Positions 53,052 through 64,000 of a stretch of 64,000 nt of DNA are shown here, one piece after another. The position numbers and the translations under genes were made by a program. The notes under the pieces were generated by a model. That model had not been told where the DNA came from. It searched no databases and saw only the letters and a program-made list of their open reading frames with translations. Position 1 is the first letter of the stretch; each line of letters opens with the position of its first letter. This DNA is from Perca fluviatilis. Its lineage: Eukaryota; Chordata; Actinopteri; Perciformes; Percidae. The stretch lies in assembly GCF_010015445.1 (NCBI RefSeq), contig NC_053114.1, forward strand, positions 31,023,079 to 31,087,078, written 5' to 3'.

Positions 53052-54256
53052 GACTAATTGATTAATCGACTGATCAATTGACTAATCAATTTAGCTCTAG
53101 TCTAAAGCCACCCTAAAAAAAACAAAAACAATGTATGGGAAGAGTAGCAAAGCTTCATGTTTGAAGAAGCAACAATACCTACATATAACTCACATTTGTG
53201 CAAAGTTTTCTCCATTATCCAGCAGCGATGCTTCTTTGTAGAGGTACCGGAGCAGCGTAAGTTATGAATCACATTTTTTGTTAAATAACTTTGTGGTCTA
53301 CCACTTCCAGTCCTCACAAATCATTTGAGAAAGCTCTCTAGTGGATGGAATCAGATTGACCCCATGCTTGTCACAGTTTAGCTTAATTTGACATCAGTTG
53401 TCAACACACAGTGAAGCAGAGTTTAAGGTGACAATTTCTAGATACATTTTTCAGTGCGGTGACACCAGCTGCATCAGATCACGTTCTGTTGATGTGAGCT
53501 TCTGCATCTGTAGAAAGATTTTTTTTTTTAGAAAGATACTGTTACTGTATTTTTCTTTAATCCAGACAGGAAGAGGCAGAAAGAAAACTGGAAGAGAGGT
53601 AGGTAGTCAGGGAAAGAGGAGAAAAAGCTGTAGGTGGCAGATATAAAGATGCAGGATTTTGTGTACCATTTTGTGTCAAGCAGGGAGGCCCGCTTATATA
53701 CTGTACGTGTGTATGTGTTTGTGTGTGTATTTGGGATACAAAAGGCGTCCACCAATGTGGGTGTTCTGCCCGATTGATTCTCATCCTGTGTGTTTGTGTG
53801 GGGTGTGAGACAGAGAGAGATCTATGCCCAGCTGAGAGTACCCTACCACAGTTTGTTTAAATTTCCTCTATACTTCATCATTCTCTTCTCAAAACCATGT
53901 CTTCTGTTCTCTTTGCATGGCCGCCTCTTCATCCCCGCTGTCACTAACCAATGCTGCCTTTTCCTAATAAGGTAAAAACTTGGTGGGAGGGGGGGACTCC
54001 AAAACTCCTTTTTAGACAGGAGACAGGTGTATGTCGTCGGCAAGATAACTTTCTTTGCTCTCTCTCACGCTCACAAACTTGTGTGATCTTTCGTATTGCT
54101 TGTCGATCTGAATGGATCAACTCATGTCATCGGAACTTCTCATCATCTTTATTTGGTATTTTTATTCAATGATTTAGTTATAACGTGTTGACCCTAAATT
54201 GGTGATGCCCACAGATTAACCTGTCGGCAGCATCATGTGAATGGGTCTAATGTACA

Positions 54257-54546
54257 TTCAAGAACTGCAACAGTTAGTTGCTTATTTGATTAGTGGATGG
54301 GCACGAAATGAATAAGCAACTATTTTGATAATCTATTAATCGTTTAAATCAAATATGCCAAATCTTCTCTGGTTCCAGCTCCTCAAATGTAAGATTTTGC
54401 AGGTTTTGTTTTATAAATTGTAAAATTAGTATAAGGTATCTTCTTGGGCTCAGGGAAAGTGTGATGACTTTGAGGTTTCATAGAACAAATTGATTGATTG
54501 AGAAAATAATTGGCAGATTAATTGATAATGAAAATAATCCTTAGTA
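54257..54546 (-). mobile_element. TIR element, ctgcaac/attaatcgat family
   Basis: Begins gaactgcaacagttagttg and ends ggcagattaattgataatga then aaataatcc. It is the inverse orientation of the copies at 51988 and 54738. Confidence 0.6.
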
Positions 54547-54566
54547 GCCTCCCTTATGTACATGCA

Positions 54567-54568
<2 letters not shown>

Positions 54569-54631
<63 letters not shown>
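54569..54631. repeat. (GT)n microsatellite
   Basis: Pure GT run of about 63 bp lying between two copies of the same TIR family. Confidence 0.98.
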
Positions 54632-54632
<1 letters not shown>

Positions 54633-54737
54633 GGGCAATCAGGCTTCAAACGTATGCATGCAACGCAACATAACATCATGCATACAGTGTTACACAGTGT
54701 ACAGCAATACGTATTACAGCATTTATTAATTATTGTG

Positions 54738-55045
54738 TGTAGGGCTAAAACTTAGCATTATTTTCATTATCAATCTGACTGTGTTCTCTGTTCATTGTTT
54801 AGTCTACAAAATGTTATAAAATAGAAAAATAATGCTCCTCAAAGTTTCCTGAAACCTGAGAAAGACATATTCAAATTGCTTGTTTTGTATGACCAACAGT
54901 CGAAAACCTTAAGATACTTACTCTCACACAAGACAAAAAAAATCCGCAAATCCTCACATTTGTGAAGCTGGAAATATGGAACGGATTTCTCTCTGAAAAC
55001 TCAAAAGACTAATCAATTAAACAATTATTTGTTTCGGCTTTGACT
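54738..55045 (+). mobile_element. TIR element, ctgcaac/attaatcgat family
   Basis: Begins agggctaaaacttagcatta then ttttcattatcaat, followed by aagacatattcaaattgctt, and ends near caattaaacaattatttgtt. It is degraded. Confidence 0.55.
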
Positions 55046-55288
55046 TATTGATGACAGCAAAGGAACCAACTTTACTCCTAGACATTTTTGGGCCACAAAG
55101 AAATAAAGAAAATGTTACTCATTTAAACCATTCATGTGTATGTTACTGCTGTTCATGACAACTGCTTTAGAAAAATCACATGAAAGCCCTTAAGTGTTAT
55201 TCTATCTTGATGAATTGTTATTCGTATATAACATATTTCCGTTATGGCAGAGATGATGGATGACTGTGAGAGCAACTGAAATACAATG

Positions 55289-55290
<2 letters not shown>

Positions 55291-55385
<95 letters not shown>
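55291..55385. repeat. (GT)n microsatellite
   Basis: Pure GT run of about 95 bp. Confidence 0.98.
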
Positions 55386-55386
<1 letters not shown>

Positions 55387-55740
55387 TTTAGTTTAAAATG
55401 TTGTGTGTCTCTCTCAATGTTTTTTCTATGTAATCACATTCCCTCCTGTCAGATTTATAATGAATAAGTTGAGTAAAAAGCCTCATTTCCCCAAGAGACC
55501 CGACACTCGTGGTGTTTATTACCACTGCAGATTCAAATCCAATCATTTTGCTTTGAGTCCTGACTCTGGTGTGAGTATCCGCAGGATGGGGAACAGCTGT
55601 CTGTGGCTCACTTTAAATCTTACCCTCCCTTTCTGCATACCTCTGTCTGCCTCTTTATCTGACAGTCTGAAATACTAATGTTACTAAAGTTACAATTATT
55701 TATCTACTTCTACCCCATGCAGACATGCACACCCTGACCA

Positions 55741-55741
<1 letters not shown>

Positions 55742-55775
<34 letters not shown>
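55742..55775. repeat. (CA)n microsatellite
   Basis: CA run of about 34 bp. Confidence 0.95.
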
Positions 55776-55776
<1 letters not shown>

Positions 55777-57156
55777 CAGAACACTTGTTTACCAGCACTA
55801 GCTCAGTAATTGACACATCAAAGACTTTTTTTCTATTTTTTTTTTTTTTTGTTGCTTTCACTTCTCTGTTAACTTATTTTATGTTTTAGTGTGTTTATTG
55901 CGGTTTTCCCTTTCATCATCTCTCTCTGTCTTTGTCTTTTAAACAACTTCTTTTGGATTTGTTATTCAAACCATCTCTGCGCCGACTGTTAGTTGAAAAA
56001 AACAAACCATCTCTCTCCCTTGTTTGAAATCTCTCCTCTGTCTCCTGAAAGCGCAGACTCTTTCATTAAATATTTCCTGAAATTGTCCTTTAAAACATGC
56101 AGACCACCCTGGAGCATTGTGGGGGGTTTATACACATAATTGTTATAGAATATCCAGTATTTAGATTTATGATAAAGTTAAACTGAGTGTAAGTTTAATT
56201 GGGCCTTTTAGATTTAGGATTAAAGATGTTGGGTAGATTTAGCTTGTCTGTGTTTAAAACAGGGTGTGTGCATTTGGATACATTTGTATGCTTTAACACT
56301 TGATGTGTTTCAAAATAAAATGCTCATAAAAGTATATAAACTTAATTTGATAAACTTACTATGTGACATTGAGGTGTCTCACGTTTTTTAAGAGTCGGCT
56401 TTTTATTTAATTGGGCAGGTTGTAATAACGTTGGCTACTGTCCATCTCTTCTCTCCTTTAGATAAAAGATATTATATATTAAATATAAATTAGTTTGATT
56501 AAGATTGACAGGGCACTAGGTTTAGTAGGCTGTTTTCAGTGATTTCAAAAAGTAGTAGTCACTCAAATTTCATTCTCTCTTCCCCACTATTCTCTCTTTT
56601 TTTTTCCTCCTGTCTTTTATCTCTCAAACATTCATTATGTTGAAGGGGGTAATACATTACTTTAATATCATCCCTATTCCAAAGGAATTACTGGGTGTAT
56701 TTTGTTTCCTTCCATCTGTCCCTTCTGTGTCGTTAAGTTATACTGTTATTAACATTTAATCTTCAATGTTTTCACTTTCACAGTTTCACAGGCCCTGTGG
56801 GAAACAAATACATTTCACGTACTCTGTTAAAAATCACTGCACATGATCACTGATGCAACATTCTGCTCACTCAGTTGATGAAAAATATTACAGACATGTA
56901 TTTTCTTTCAAAAGGCTTTTATTTTCCTTTTTAAAATAAACCAGGTTGTTATTTCACACAATCAAATCCCTTGCATCCCAAAGCAAAAACCTTGCATGTC
57001 ATGTTTCAGCTGCATTGCTAGTGGGGTTTTGCAGCTTCCAAAGATATATAAAAATGTTCAGAACATATGATGAAAGGTGGTGTTGGTTCCCTGAGGCAAT
57101 TTTACAACTCATCTCTCTCTCTTGTCTCCCCTTTTTTTATTCTTTCTTTCCTTTAG

Positions 57157-57225
57157 GTGACATGTAATTGTTTCACCATCAGTGACGGAGAGCTGCAAGA
57201 GATTGGAGTTGGGCTGTATCCTAGG
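57157..57225 (+). CDS. smyd3: smyd3 exon 5 (start of core SET; donor abnormal)
   Basis: After a pyrimidine tract and cctttag acceptor, the exon reads VTCNCFTISDGELQEIGVG then LYP, the strongly conserved lead-in to the core SET fold (human VICNSFTICNAEMQEVGVG). Joining to the next exon needs the exon to end in phase 2 at 57224, giving a Ser codon as in human. The sequence there is cctag-ggtaca, so the first GT is one base too late, and using it shifts the frame to a TGA eight codons on. The donor GT is also the start of a (CA)n run. The exon identity is firm; its last base is not. Confidence 0.88.

Positions 57226-57227
<2 letters not shown>

Positions 57228-57264
<37 letters not shown>
57228..57264 (+). 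repeat. (AC)n abutting the exon 5 donor
   Basis: AC run of 37 bp that begins at the third base of the intron, directly after the donor GT. Confidence 0.97.
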
Positions 57265-57268
<4 letters not shown>

Positions 57269-57689
57269 CAAAAGGGCAATGTGTGAAGCATACACATCTA
57301 AAAAACATCATTAATTTCAATCTAGCTCATAATCATTGTTAGATGGTGCCTCTCTTTGTCACTTGTACACTAAAAATGCCACAAAATGTAAACATTGCTC
57401 TTGAATTACCTGCCGGATCACCACACCCCAACCAACCCCATCCATCCTTTACCCGCTCACTTTCAAAGCCCTCCCCACCCCCCTCACTATTTTCCTGACG
57501 GATCTTTGAAGTCCGAGGTAGAAGGGAGGAAAGGAAGTGGTTTTTTGTTGTGAGGTGAAAACTTGAAAATGAATGTTGACAGAATATTATAATGCGGTTT
57601 GGGGAAGACGGGGGGGGGGATGCAGCGAGAAGCGAGAACGCAGGGAGAAACGAGTTTGACTCTTAATTCTTGTCAGACATGTGGGAGTG

Positions 57690-57691
<2 letters not shown>

Positions 57692-57720
<29 letters not shown>
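57692..57720. repeat. (AC)n microsatellite
   Basis: Short AC run of about 29 bp. Confidence 0.95.
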
Positions 57721-57726
<6 letters not shown>

Positions 57727-57813
57727 GAGCAAGGCACTATGCACTGTAATCCCCATATTGAGTCCTAGTGAATGGGGTGGGATTTGGCCTGTCGTTCCAC
57801 ATGTTGTTAGACA

Positions 57814-57814
<1 letters not shown>

Positions 57815-57860
<46 letters not shown>
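57815..57860. repeat. (AC)n microsatellite
   Basis: AC run of about 46 bp. Confidence 0.97.
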
Positions 57861-57864
<4 letters not shown>

Positions 57865-59056
57865 CAGGTATCTCAGTCAGTTTATCTAGCCGGTGTTGAG
57901 ATGTCAGATGGTCACAGTGGCTTTACCAAAGCTCAGCCAAACGCCGTGTGTCAGTGTCAGTGTGTGTCTGCGATTTGTGTCGTAACTCATCCATAAATGA
58001 TGGGCTTGTTCGCAGGATGGTCCCCTGCCTATTCATATTTTGGGTTGCCTAGCAACCACTGGGTTTGCTGAAGAGAGGGGGATTACTCTGGTGAGGCTAC
58101 ACCTCTGCCATCACTTTCTGATCATTTTTCTTTCTCTACTGTATGTCAAAAATGCTTTTTCTCATTTGCTGACTCTCTCATTCTCTTCTCTGTCAACACC
58201 AAGCTCATCCTTCTTTCGGTCTGTCTCTTTCTTCCTCTCTGCTAATCGGCCTATTGAAAATATGATGTAAAATCCCATTCTCTGAGGTCTTTATCTGGAC
58301 CAAAATATTTCACAGTTGGTTCGATAACACTTCACTTGCTTAAATGTGCCACAGCGTTGTACTTGATATCAACTCCGAGTAACATAAATCCATGTGTAGC
58401 CACAGCCAAATCCTCACAGAGAAGCACTGAAATGAAAACCGGAAGAAGAGATGAGTTGACAATATGATACAAACACTCAAGAAATTTTCATTTATTGCAC
58501 ATAGTTGAAAGGTGTCCTGCAAGAGTTTTTTGTCTGTCTCAACTAAAAGAGTTTTATTTGTCTCAGCTTCACTGGAGAATGTGTGAATGCAGTTTCAGAG
58601 GTTTTACATTACAAAATGATGTTGTATGTGAAACACAACTCTTATCATATCTAAATATACGTGGTTCACGCGGTAGTGAACCACTTCTGCACAACACAGA
58701 CACAGAGAATCTCTTTCTGAAAAATAAAGATGCAGGACAGGACAAAGAGATGAAAGCATTTAACCCTCTTTCATTAAATATAATCAATCATTAATCAATG
58801 ACTCTCCTCTCTATTCTCGTGCAATATTTGGCAATCTATCCTGCTGGGTTCAGCAACAGTTAGTTTCTGTTAGTGTGAGCAGATATTGTTAATGTGAGAT
58901 GGGGTTTAGTTAATTAATCTAATTAGTATGCTAATGTGCTGCTCTCCATCAGATAAAAGCATCGTTAGGAGGGCTTGATTTCTAGTTGATATTCAACCTG
59001 CAACTTCTCCACTGTAGAACAAAGCCAGGGGGTTACTGATGGTTTTACAAAGGCTC

Positions 59057-59082
59057 AACACACACACACACACACACACACA
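59057..59082. repeat. (CA)n microsatellite
   Basis: Short CA run of about 26 bp. Confidence 0.92.
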
Positions 59083-59458
59083 GTCTTTATCTTTTGCACA
59101 CATTGTTTTGCTTTATAAATATGATAAACGAGAACAGCAGTAATCGAGGGGGTCATAAAAACAAACAAACCTCTTCAGTATTTTTCCCAGCCATGTGTGC
59201 AGTGACCGTAAATGTCTATTTATGGGTAAGGGAGGTTTTTAAATAAATAAATAAAAAATACTACTATATTAATACTAATTAAAAAAAAGAAATACTACTA
59301 TATTAATGCAAATTTTTTAATCACATCATCCACAACAATTAGATAATCAGCTCCGGAAAGAAACACAGACTTTACAATATAGTAAAATCAGCACTATTCA
59401 GTTTTTACGTCTTTCAGTCTTTTCATGACTGACGTGACAATTAATGAAGCGTAGGCTA

Positions 59459-59756
59459 TAGGGCTGTGCTCGATTTGAAGAAATTCTTAGTCAACTAACA
59501 CTCATTCAATTGTATTGACTAATCGATTAGTTGATTTAATCGACAGATCTGTAAATCTGAGTTTTTCCGCAAAGAGTCATGCAAAAGCACCACTTTAATT
59601 CTTGTGTTTACCAGAGATGTGCTCGTACGTTTCTTGGAAATAAGTAATTCCACATGAAAAAAGCATAAAACATGACTAATCGACTAAAGAAATCTAAGTT
59701 GACTAAGACCAAAACGACCGATTAGTTGACTAATCGACTAAGAGGGAGCAGCCCTA
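59459..59756. mobile_element. hAT-like MITE with perfect 8-bp TSD
   Basis: The left end tagggctgtgctcgattt faces a right end with reverse complement tagggctgctccctcttagt. The exact direct repeat gtaggcta flanks it (59451-59458 and 59757-59764). Inside there are many attagtc/gactaat motifs and no coding sequence. Length 298 bp. Confidence 0.88.
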
Positions 59757-60484
59757 GTAGGCTACATATAAGACTCCAATTATAAGAGTAATACACTCAG
59801 TTGCCTTTGTTAGGTACAACACCTAGCTAAACCTAATGCAATCTAATATAACAAATCCTACTTTCATAAAGGTTATACAGTTTAGAGGTGTTGATTCAAC
59901 TGTATGAATGTATGAGGAGTGTATGATCATTTTAGAGGCTGTGGTTTGTGGCACTGTTGAACTAAGGCCACAATGAAATACAGGCTGCAGAGACGTTGGC
60001 AGCGAGCTTGATCGAGCGAAGAGATAGACAAGACCGCCTTGTGTTGCTATACATCCTGCCCCCACAATGTTCTTATGTCATTATGATGTTGGAAATACAT
60101 CATACTTACACATGTTTGTCCAAAAATGCTGTTTTATTATGATTTTCATAAAATCAAGTAAAGTAATATAAAACGTGTAAATAAAAACAATCATATTTCG
60201 CATCAGTGTTATGATGCCGACAATGTCAGTCAATGTGCGTGTGGATTGGTAAGAGGATTGGCTGTATCTGTTTTAAATTTGAGTCTTTGTTGTGACAGAA
60301 ATACCCATTGTTTCCTGATTTATTTGTGTAAATGTGTCTGAGAGAGAGAGAGAGACTAAAAGATAGAGCGACTGAAAGAAATGATGAGTGACATTTTTTA
60401 TGACAGAAGCGGAGTACTAATTTTGTCACACTGTGCAGGGAATTATCAGTGTTTGCGTGTCCATGTGTGTGCAACTTTTTGTCT

Positions 60485-60787
60485 TAGGGTTGCAGCCTTA
60501 TACTGGTTTCACGGTATACCATGGTATAAAGCATACCATCTACATTAGCTTACACATACAAAAAAAATGGTTTGAAGTTTCAATTACAATGAAGCATTTG
60601 TTCAACCTAAAAAAAATCAGTTTTCATTTATTTAAGGATCATTGTAACTGATGATGGTGGTGATGATGATGATGATGATGATAACAACAACAACAATAAT
60701 AATAATGATAATTGTGTGATACTGTGAAACCGTGATATTTTCTGAGACGTTATCGTACTGTGAAAATCTCATACCATTGCAACCCTA
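60485..60787. mobile_element. Foldback MITE with internal trinucleotide repeats
   Basis: The left end tagggttgcagccttatact, then ggtttcacggtatac, faces a right end with reverse complement tagggttgcaatggtatgag. The flanking 8-mers agree at only 5 of 8 positions, as for a decayed hAT duplication. (GAT)n and (AAC/AAT)n runs at 60655-60712 lie in its middle. Confidence 0.75.
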
Positions 60788-61342
60788 CTCAGTCTTAACT
60801 ATATGTGCAGGATTCACATTATGAGAAGCCGTGGTGCCAGATGATATTTAACCCCCCTAACAGCACTGGATACAGGGATAAAAGACACATGGTATCCCAC
60901 AGCTGTCACACTAAACTTTCCGATAGATGGATGGTGATCTTTTAAGGGTGATGTGTCACTCAACATGTGTTTTTTGACTCATGAATATGTTGGAACAAAT
61001 TACTATTTCACTCAACATTGGTCTCAGTGATTATTGAACCCCCTGAACAGTTGGACATGTGGCAGTTGGTGGCTCAGCAGGATGAGGCTCTAGTTGTATT
61101 TCCTCAACCGTTACCATGTGCTCTCTGTCTTTTTGTTTGCCAGGAAGGATTTGAAAGTTAAACATTTAATCACACATGCAATTTTCTCTCTCTCCCTTTA
61201 CTCCCCTCATTCTCTCTTTGTCTCTCTTCCTTCTCGTCTTTGGTTCATTCATCCTCCCTTCTCTCCTCACTCTTTGCCTCTCTTTTACCTTCACTCTTCC
61301 CCTTCCCTCCTGCCCCTCATCATCTTGTTTGCCCTCTCCCAG

Positions 61343-61445
61343 TTTATCTCTGCTAAACCATGACTGTAGGCCAAACTGTGTGATGATGTTTGTGGGAACA
61401 AAACTGCAGCTCAGAGCTGTTCGAGATATCAACCCCGAAGAGGAG
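61343..61445 (+). CDS. smyd3: smyd3 exon 6 (core SET, NHxC motif)
   Basis: A 103-bp exon after a long pyrimidine-rich stretch ending ctctcccag, with a gag|gtatga donor. One base completes a codon and 34 codons follow: LSLLNHDCRPNC, VMMFVGTKLQLRAV and RDINPEEE. The Asn and His of NHDC contact S-adenosylmethionine in SMYD structures, and its Cys is one of the post-SET zinc ligands. Human SMYD3 has NHSC, so the Ser-to-Asp change is a mild difference. The RAVRDI strand is also typical. Its upstream junction has the frame problem described for exon 5. Confidence 0.94.
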
Positions 61446-61882
61446 GTATGAGCAAGAAAAAAAAAAATACTCACACCCTTCATCTTCACAACATCGTGGA
61501 ATATGACTCTGATTTTATAGACAGCGATGTTTTTTATGTTGATGTTATGAGCAATATTTATTGAATGTTTTACAGTCATTTGCTACTGAGGAGCCAATGC
61601 CTAAGGCTGTTATTGCATGACACATAATCTGAAACTAAAAAACATATTTTACATAAACATAAAATCAATGTGGTTATTGTGTGAATTTTATTGTACAAGT
61701 ATTAATAAATGTTAATAGAAGTACAATAAACCCAATGTTATTAAAGTAATCCTCAAAAGTGTAGCCAAGTGAAATATCACTGCAACACAAGCAGTATGAC
61801 ACTTGGCAGTGTCTTCCCTCATTTTCCATACTTCACCATCCCTCCTGACTGTGTAATGAGATGCATCCACACCATCTGGAAG

Positions 61883-62010
<128 letters not shown>

Positions 62011-62172
62011 TACTCCTACACTATCTCTTTTTCCACCATACATAATCTACACAATTTAAACTCCAAATTATTTTTCTGCACTGAACTGCATTGTACTATG
62101 TTCTTTAGTATAGTAAATATAGCAAAGTAATTAAGCAAAAAAGGTAAACTAAACTGTTCTTTCTGTTTTCAG

Positions 62173-62283
62173 CTTACTATAAGTTACATTGAGACTTTGT
62201 CATTGACTGAAGATCGACAGAGACAGCTGGAGGACCAGTACCATTTTACATGCCACTGCCAGCATTGCGACTCTCAAGACAAA
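62173..62283 (+). CDS. smyd3: smyd3 exon 7 (catalytic Tyr, post-SET Cys cluster)
   Basis: A 111-bp exon (37 codons, phase 0 both ends) with a tgttttcag acceptor and aaa|gtaaga donor. It reads LTISYIETLSLTEDRQRQL, then FTCHCQHCDSQDK. The Tyr of ISY lies where SET enzymes have the active-site Tyr (Tyr239 in human SMYD3). C-x-C-x2-C gives the post-SET zinc ligands that pair with the Cys of NHDC in the previous exon. No further exon was found before the window ends, so the C-terminal helical domain is missing. Confidence 0.94.
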
Positions 62284-63792
62284 GTAAGACGCACACAAAT
62301 GACATCGTCACATTCGCTGCTTTTTTTTCAGTTTTTTTTTTAATTTTTTTTATATATATATATATAAAGACATAATTGTCATTCATTTCCAAACATAAAC
62401 TATGCCAATGACTGCATTTACATGCACACAATGATCCAACTAGGGGTAATACTCAAAGTAAGGCATTTATCAAAATTAGCATGTGTCTTATCAAAGCATC
62501 CTATCAATATTCTTGTTCCCTGTTATGGACAATTGTCCAGAAATGTCTCATTACACTTTTCCATATACACTTTCATAGTTTTCTTCCCGTATTTAACATC
62601 TTTCTTCATTGTACTGTGGTATACACGTTCATATACACTGCTATGAGATATTGTTTATAGTGCAGCCTGAACATAGTACAAAGATATTTTCCCAGAAGTA
62701 GATGTTTAACTTGATACATTTCTTTTAGCATGACTTACAGCATAGACAGGAACTTTGCTTATTAATGCTGAAACAATGGAGGTGGCATTCTAGAAGCTTA
62801 CTCTACCAAAAAAAATTCAGTGAAATGCATTGTGTCGCTGGTATATCACAAAATGAGAAACTCGAATAAAAACTCCTGTAGAGAGGTTTAAATGGCTAAA
62901 AGTTCCATCAATATTCTGACTAACGAATGAGAGTACTTCTCTTATCTTAACTAATTGTCATGCATAACTGCCTAAACCTATGATTGGATCATTGGTATGC
63001 AGTTAGTAGGCAGTTTTTTTGTTGCGTCATTGAGCAAAAATTACCTTGAAATATATATTATTTAATTTATTTAATAAATAATTATTTAGCATATTGTTCT
63101 TCATGTAGTCCGAGAGAAAACTAGACTTCTGCACCTCCTCAGTGGCTCTGTTTTCAAGCTTTAGAAAATCTAACCCGTGATGGGAGACTTTGGCCAATTG
63201 CCAGTCATTTCAGAGAGAGGGCTTTCGTATTGGCTGTTCTACAAATGCAAATGTGCATACATGTCCCCTTAGGCAATGAAAGCCTGATACAGTGGCGGAA
63301 AAGTTGCTATTCCAGCATTGGAACTGCCTACACAGCAAAGCAACAGAAAAAAGAAGGCAGACTTCTAAAGAAGAGAATCTGACAATAAATGCAATTAAAC
63401 ACGTGTCAATATCGGCGAATCGTTTCAGAGATGGAGAGAAAATGTTGCTAATAGTTTAGCCTTCTGCTAACCATAGCCGAAGGCTCATGGCTGTGGCTAA
63501 TTCAAGTTCATGTTATGTAGCTAGCTAGATCCTCAAATCACAGTATGTCATCTCAAAGGTCTTTATAGACCCCCACAAGTTTGTAAAGAAGACAGAACAG
63601 TAATTCTCATAGAATTGCTACAAATGGCATTGGGATCACGATCAGGATGAAGCTCGGGCAGATGCCTGTGCTTGTCTGCTGGGAGGGGCTTAGGACAGAG
63701 AAGGGAGAGCTGCAGGAGGAGGACTGTATTATCAAATTATGGCAGTTTTTTTTTCCTTTTCCAGAATACTGCCTACCGCAGGTTATCTCAGG

Positions 63793-63876
<84 letters not shown>

Positions 63877-64000
63877 CTTGTTCTGTATGAAGCTCTTCCC
63901 TAATACATTCCTAACCCAAATTTCTTTTAACTTGAAAAATGTGATTGCATGAAATGTGTGAAACACGAAGACCAGAAGTTCACACAAGCATGTACTCTCT
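62284..64000 (+). other. smyd3: smyd3 intron after exon 7 (runs off the window)
   Basis: It begins with a gtaaga donor. No following exon was recognised before position 64000. A long (CA)n lies at 63794-63873 and the rest looks single-copy. Confidence 0.75.
63794..63873. repeat. (CA)n microsatellite
   Basis: Pure CA run of about 80 bp. Confidence 0.98.

Larger units (their letters stand above)
51988..53099 (+). mobile_element. Old TIR element (ctgcaac/attaatcgat family) holding three insertions
   Basis: Its left part (51988-52217) reads ggctgcaaccaattttaatt, cagagacgaaaggtgacata and aatgcttgttttgcccaatt. Its right part resumes as cagattgatagtctgtcgat and ends gactaatcaatttagctcta, the inverse of the left end. 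The pieces in between belong to other elements. Confidence 0.7.
57226..61342 (+). other. smyd3: smyd3 intron between exons 5 and 6
   Basis: About 4.1 kb with several (CA)n tracts and two TIR elements (59459-59756 and 60485-60787). The last 170 bp before the acceptor are almost pure pyrimidine. The rest, for example 57870-59040, shows no feature I can name. Confidence 0.8.

Noticed and set aside
55403..55678. Possible extra exon on the + strand
   Set aside because: The protein does not resemble any SMYD3 part and would break the 5a to 5 phase match.
63647..63780. Candidate next smyd3 exon
   Set aside because: The frame does not match the expected start of the C-terminal helical domain and no acceptor with pyrimidine tract precedes it.

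Overview
The window looks like a piece of a teleost fish genome, probably a percomorph. It is AT-rich with very sparse coding sequence. It holds more than 30 long (CA)n/(TG)n microsatellites and tRNA-derived SINEs, LINE remnants and short terminal-inverted-repeat (TIR) DNA elements of kinds I recognise from fish. There are no operons, Shine-Dalgarno sites or other prokaryotic features.

The one cellular gene I can support is smyd3 (SET and MYND domain lysine methyltransferase), on the + strand and incomplete at both ends. Seven internal exons can be placed by splice sites, phase and protein match: 17563-17626, 17875-17982, 18381-18438, 18568-18713, 57157-57224/57225, 61343-61445 and 62173-62283. 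They encode most of the MYND zinc finger, the linker, the SET core with its NHxC motif and catalytic-type tyrosine, and the Cys-rich post-SET motif. The start exon and the C-terminal helical (TPR-like) domain lie outside the window or were not found. All phases agree except at the exon 5/exon 6 junction, which is one base out of register as written.

Layout: 1-17562 is intron or upstream sequence, with two inverted copies of a foldback-like repeat, a hAT-like element nested in one of them, two LINE remnants, a broken three-exon IS630/Tc1-mariner-like transposase on the - strand, and a SINE interrupted by a LINE 3' end. Positions 17563-18713 hold four clustered smyd3 exons. Positions 18714-57156 are one 38.4-kb intron full of SINEs, TIR elements, repeat pairs and microsatellites, including a nest of three insertions in one older element (51988-53099). 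Positions 57226-62172 carry exons 5 to 7 separated by repeat-bearing introns. Positions 62284-64000 are intron.

I found no new multi-gene system. The observations most worth checking are the off-register splice junction where a (CA)n tract abuts the donor, a 248-bp intron made mostly of (TG)n, and several nested insertions with readable target-site duplications.
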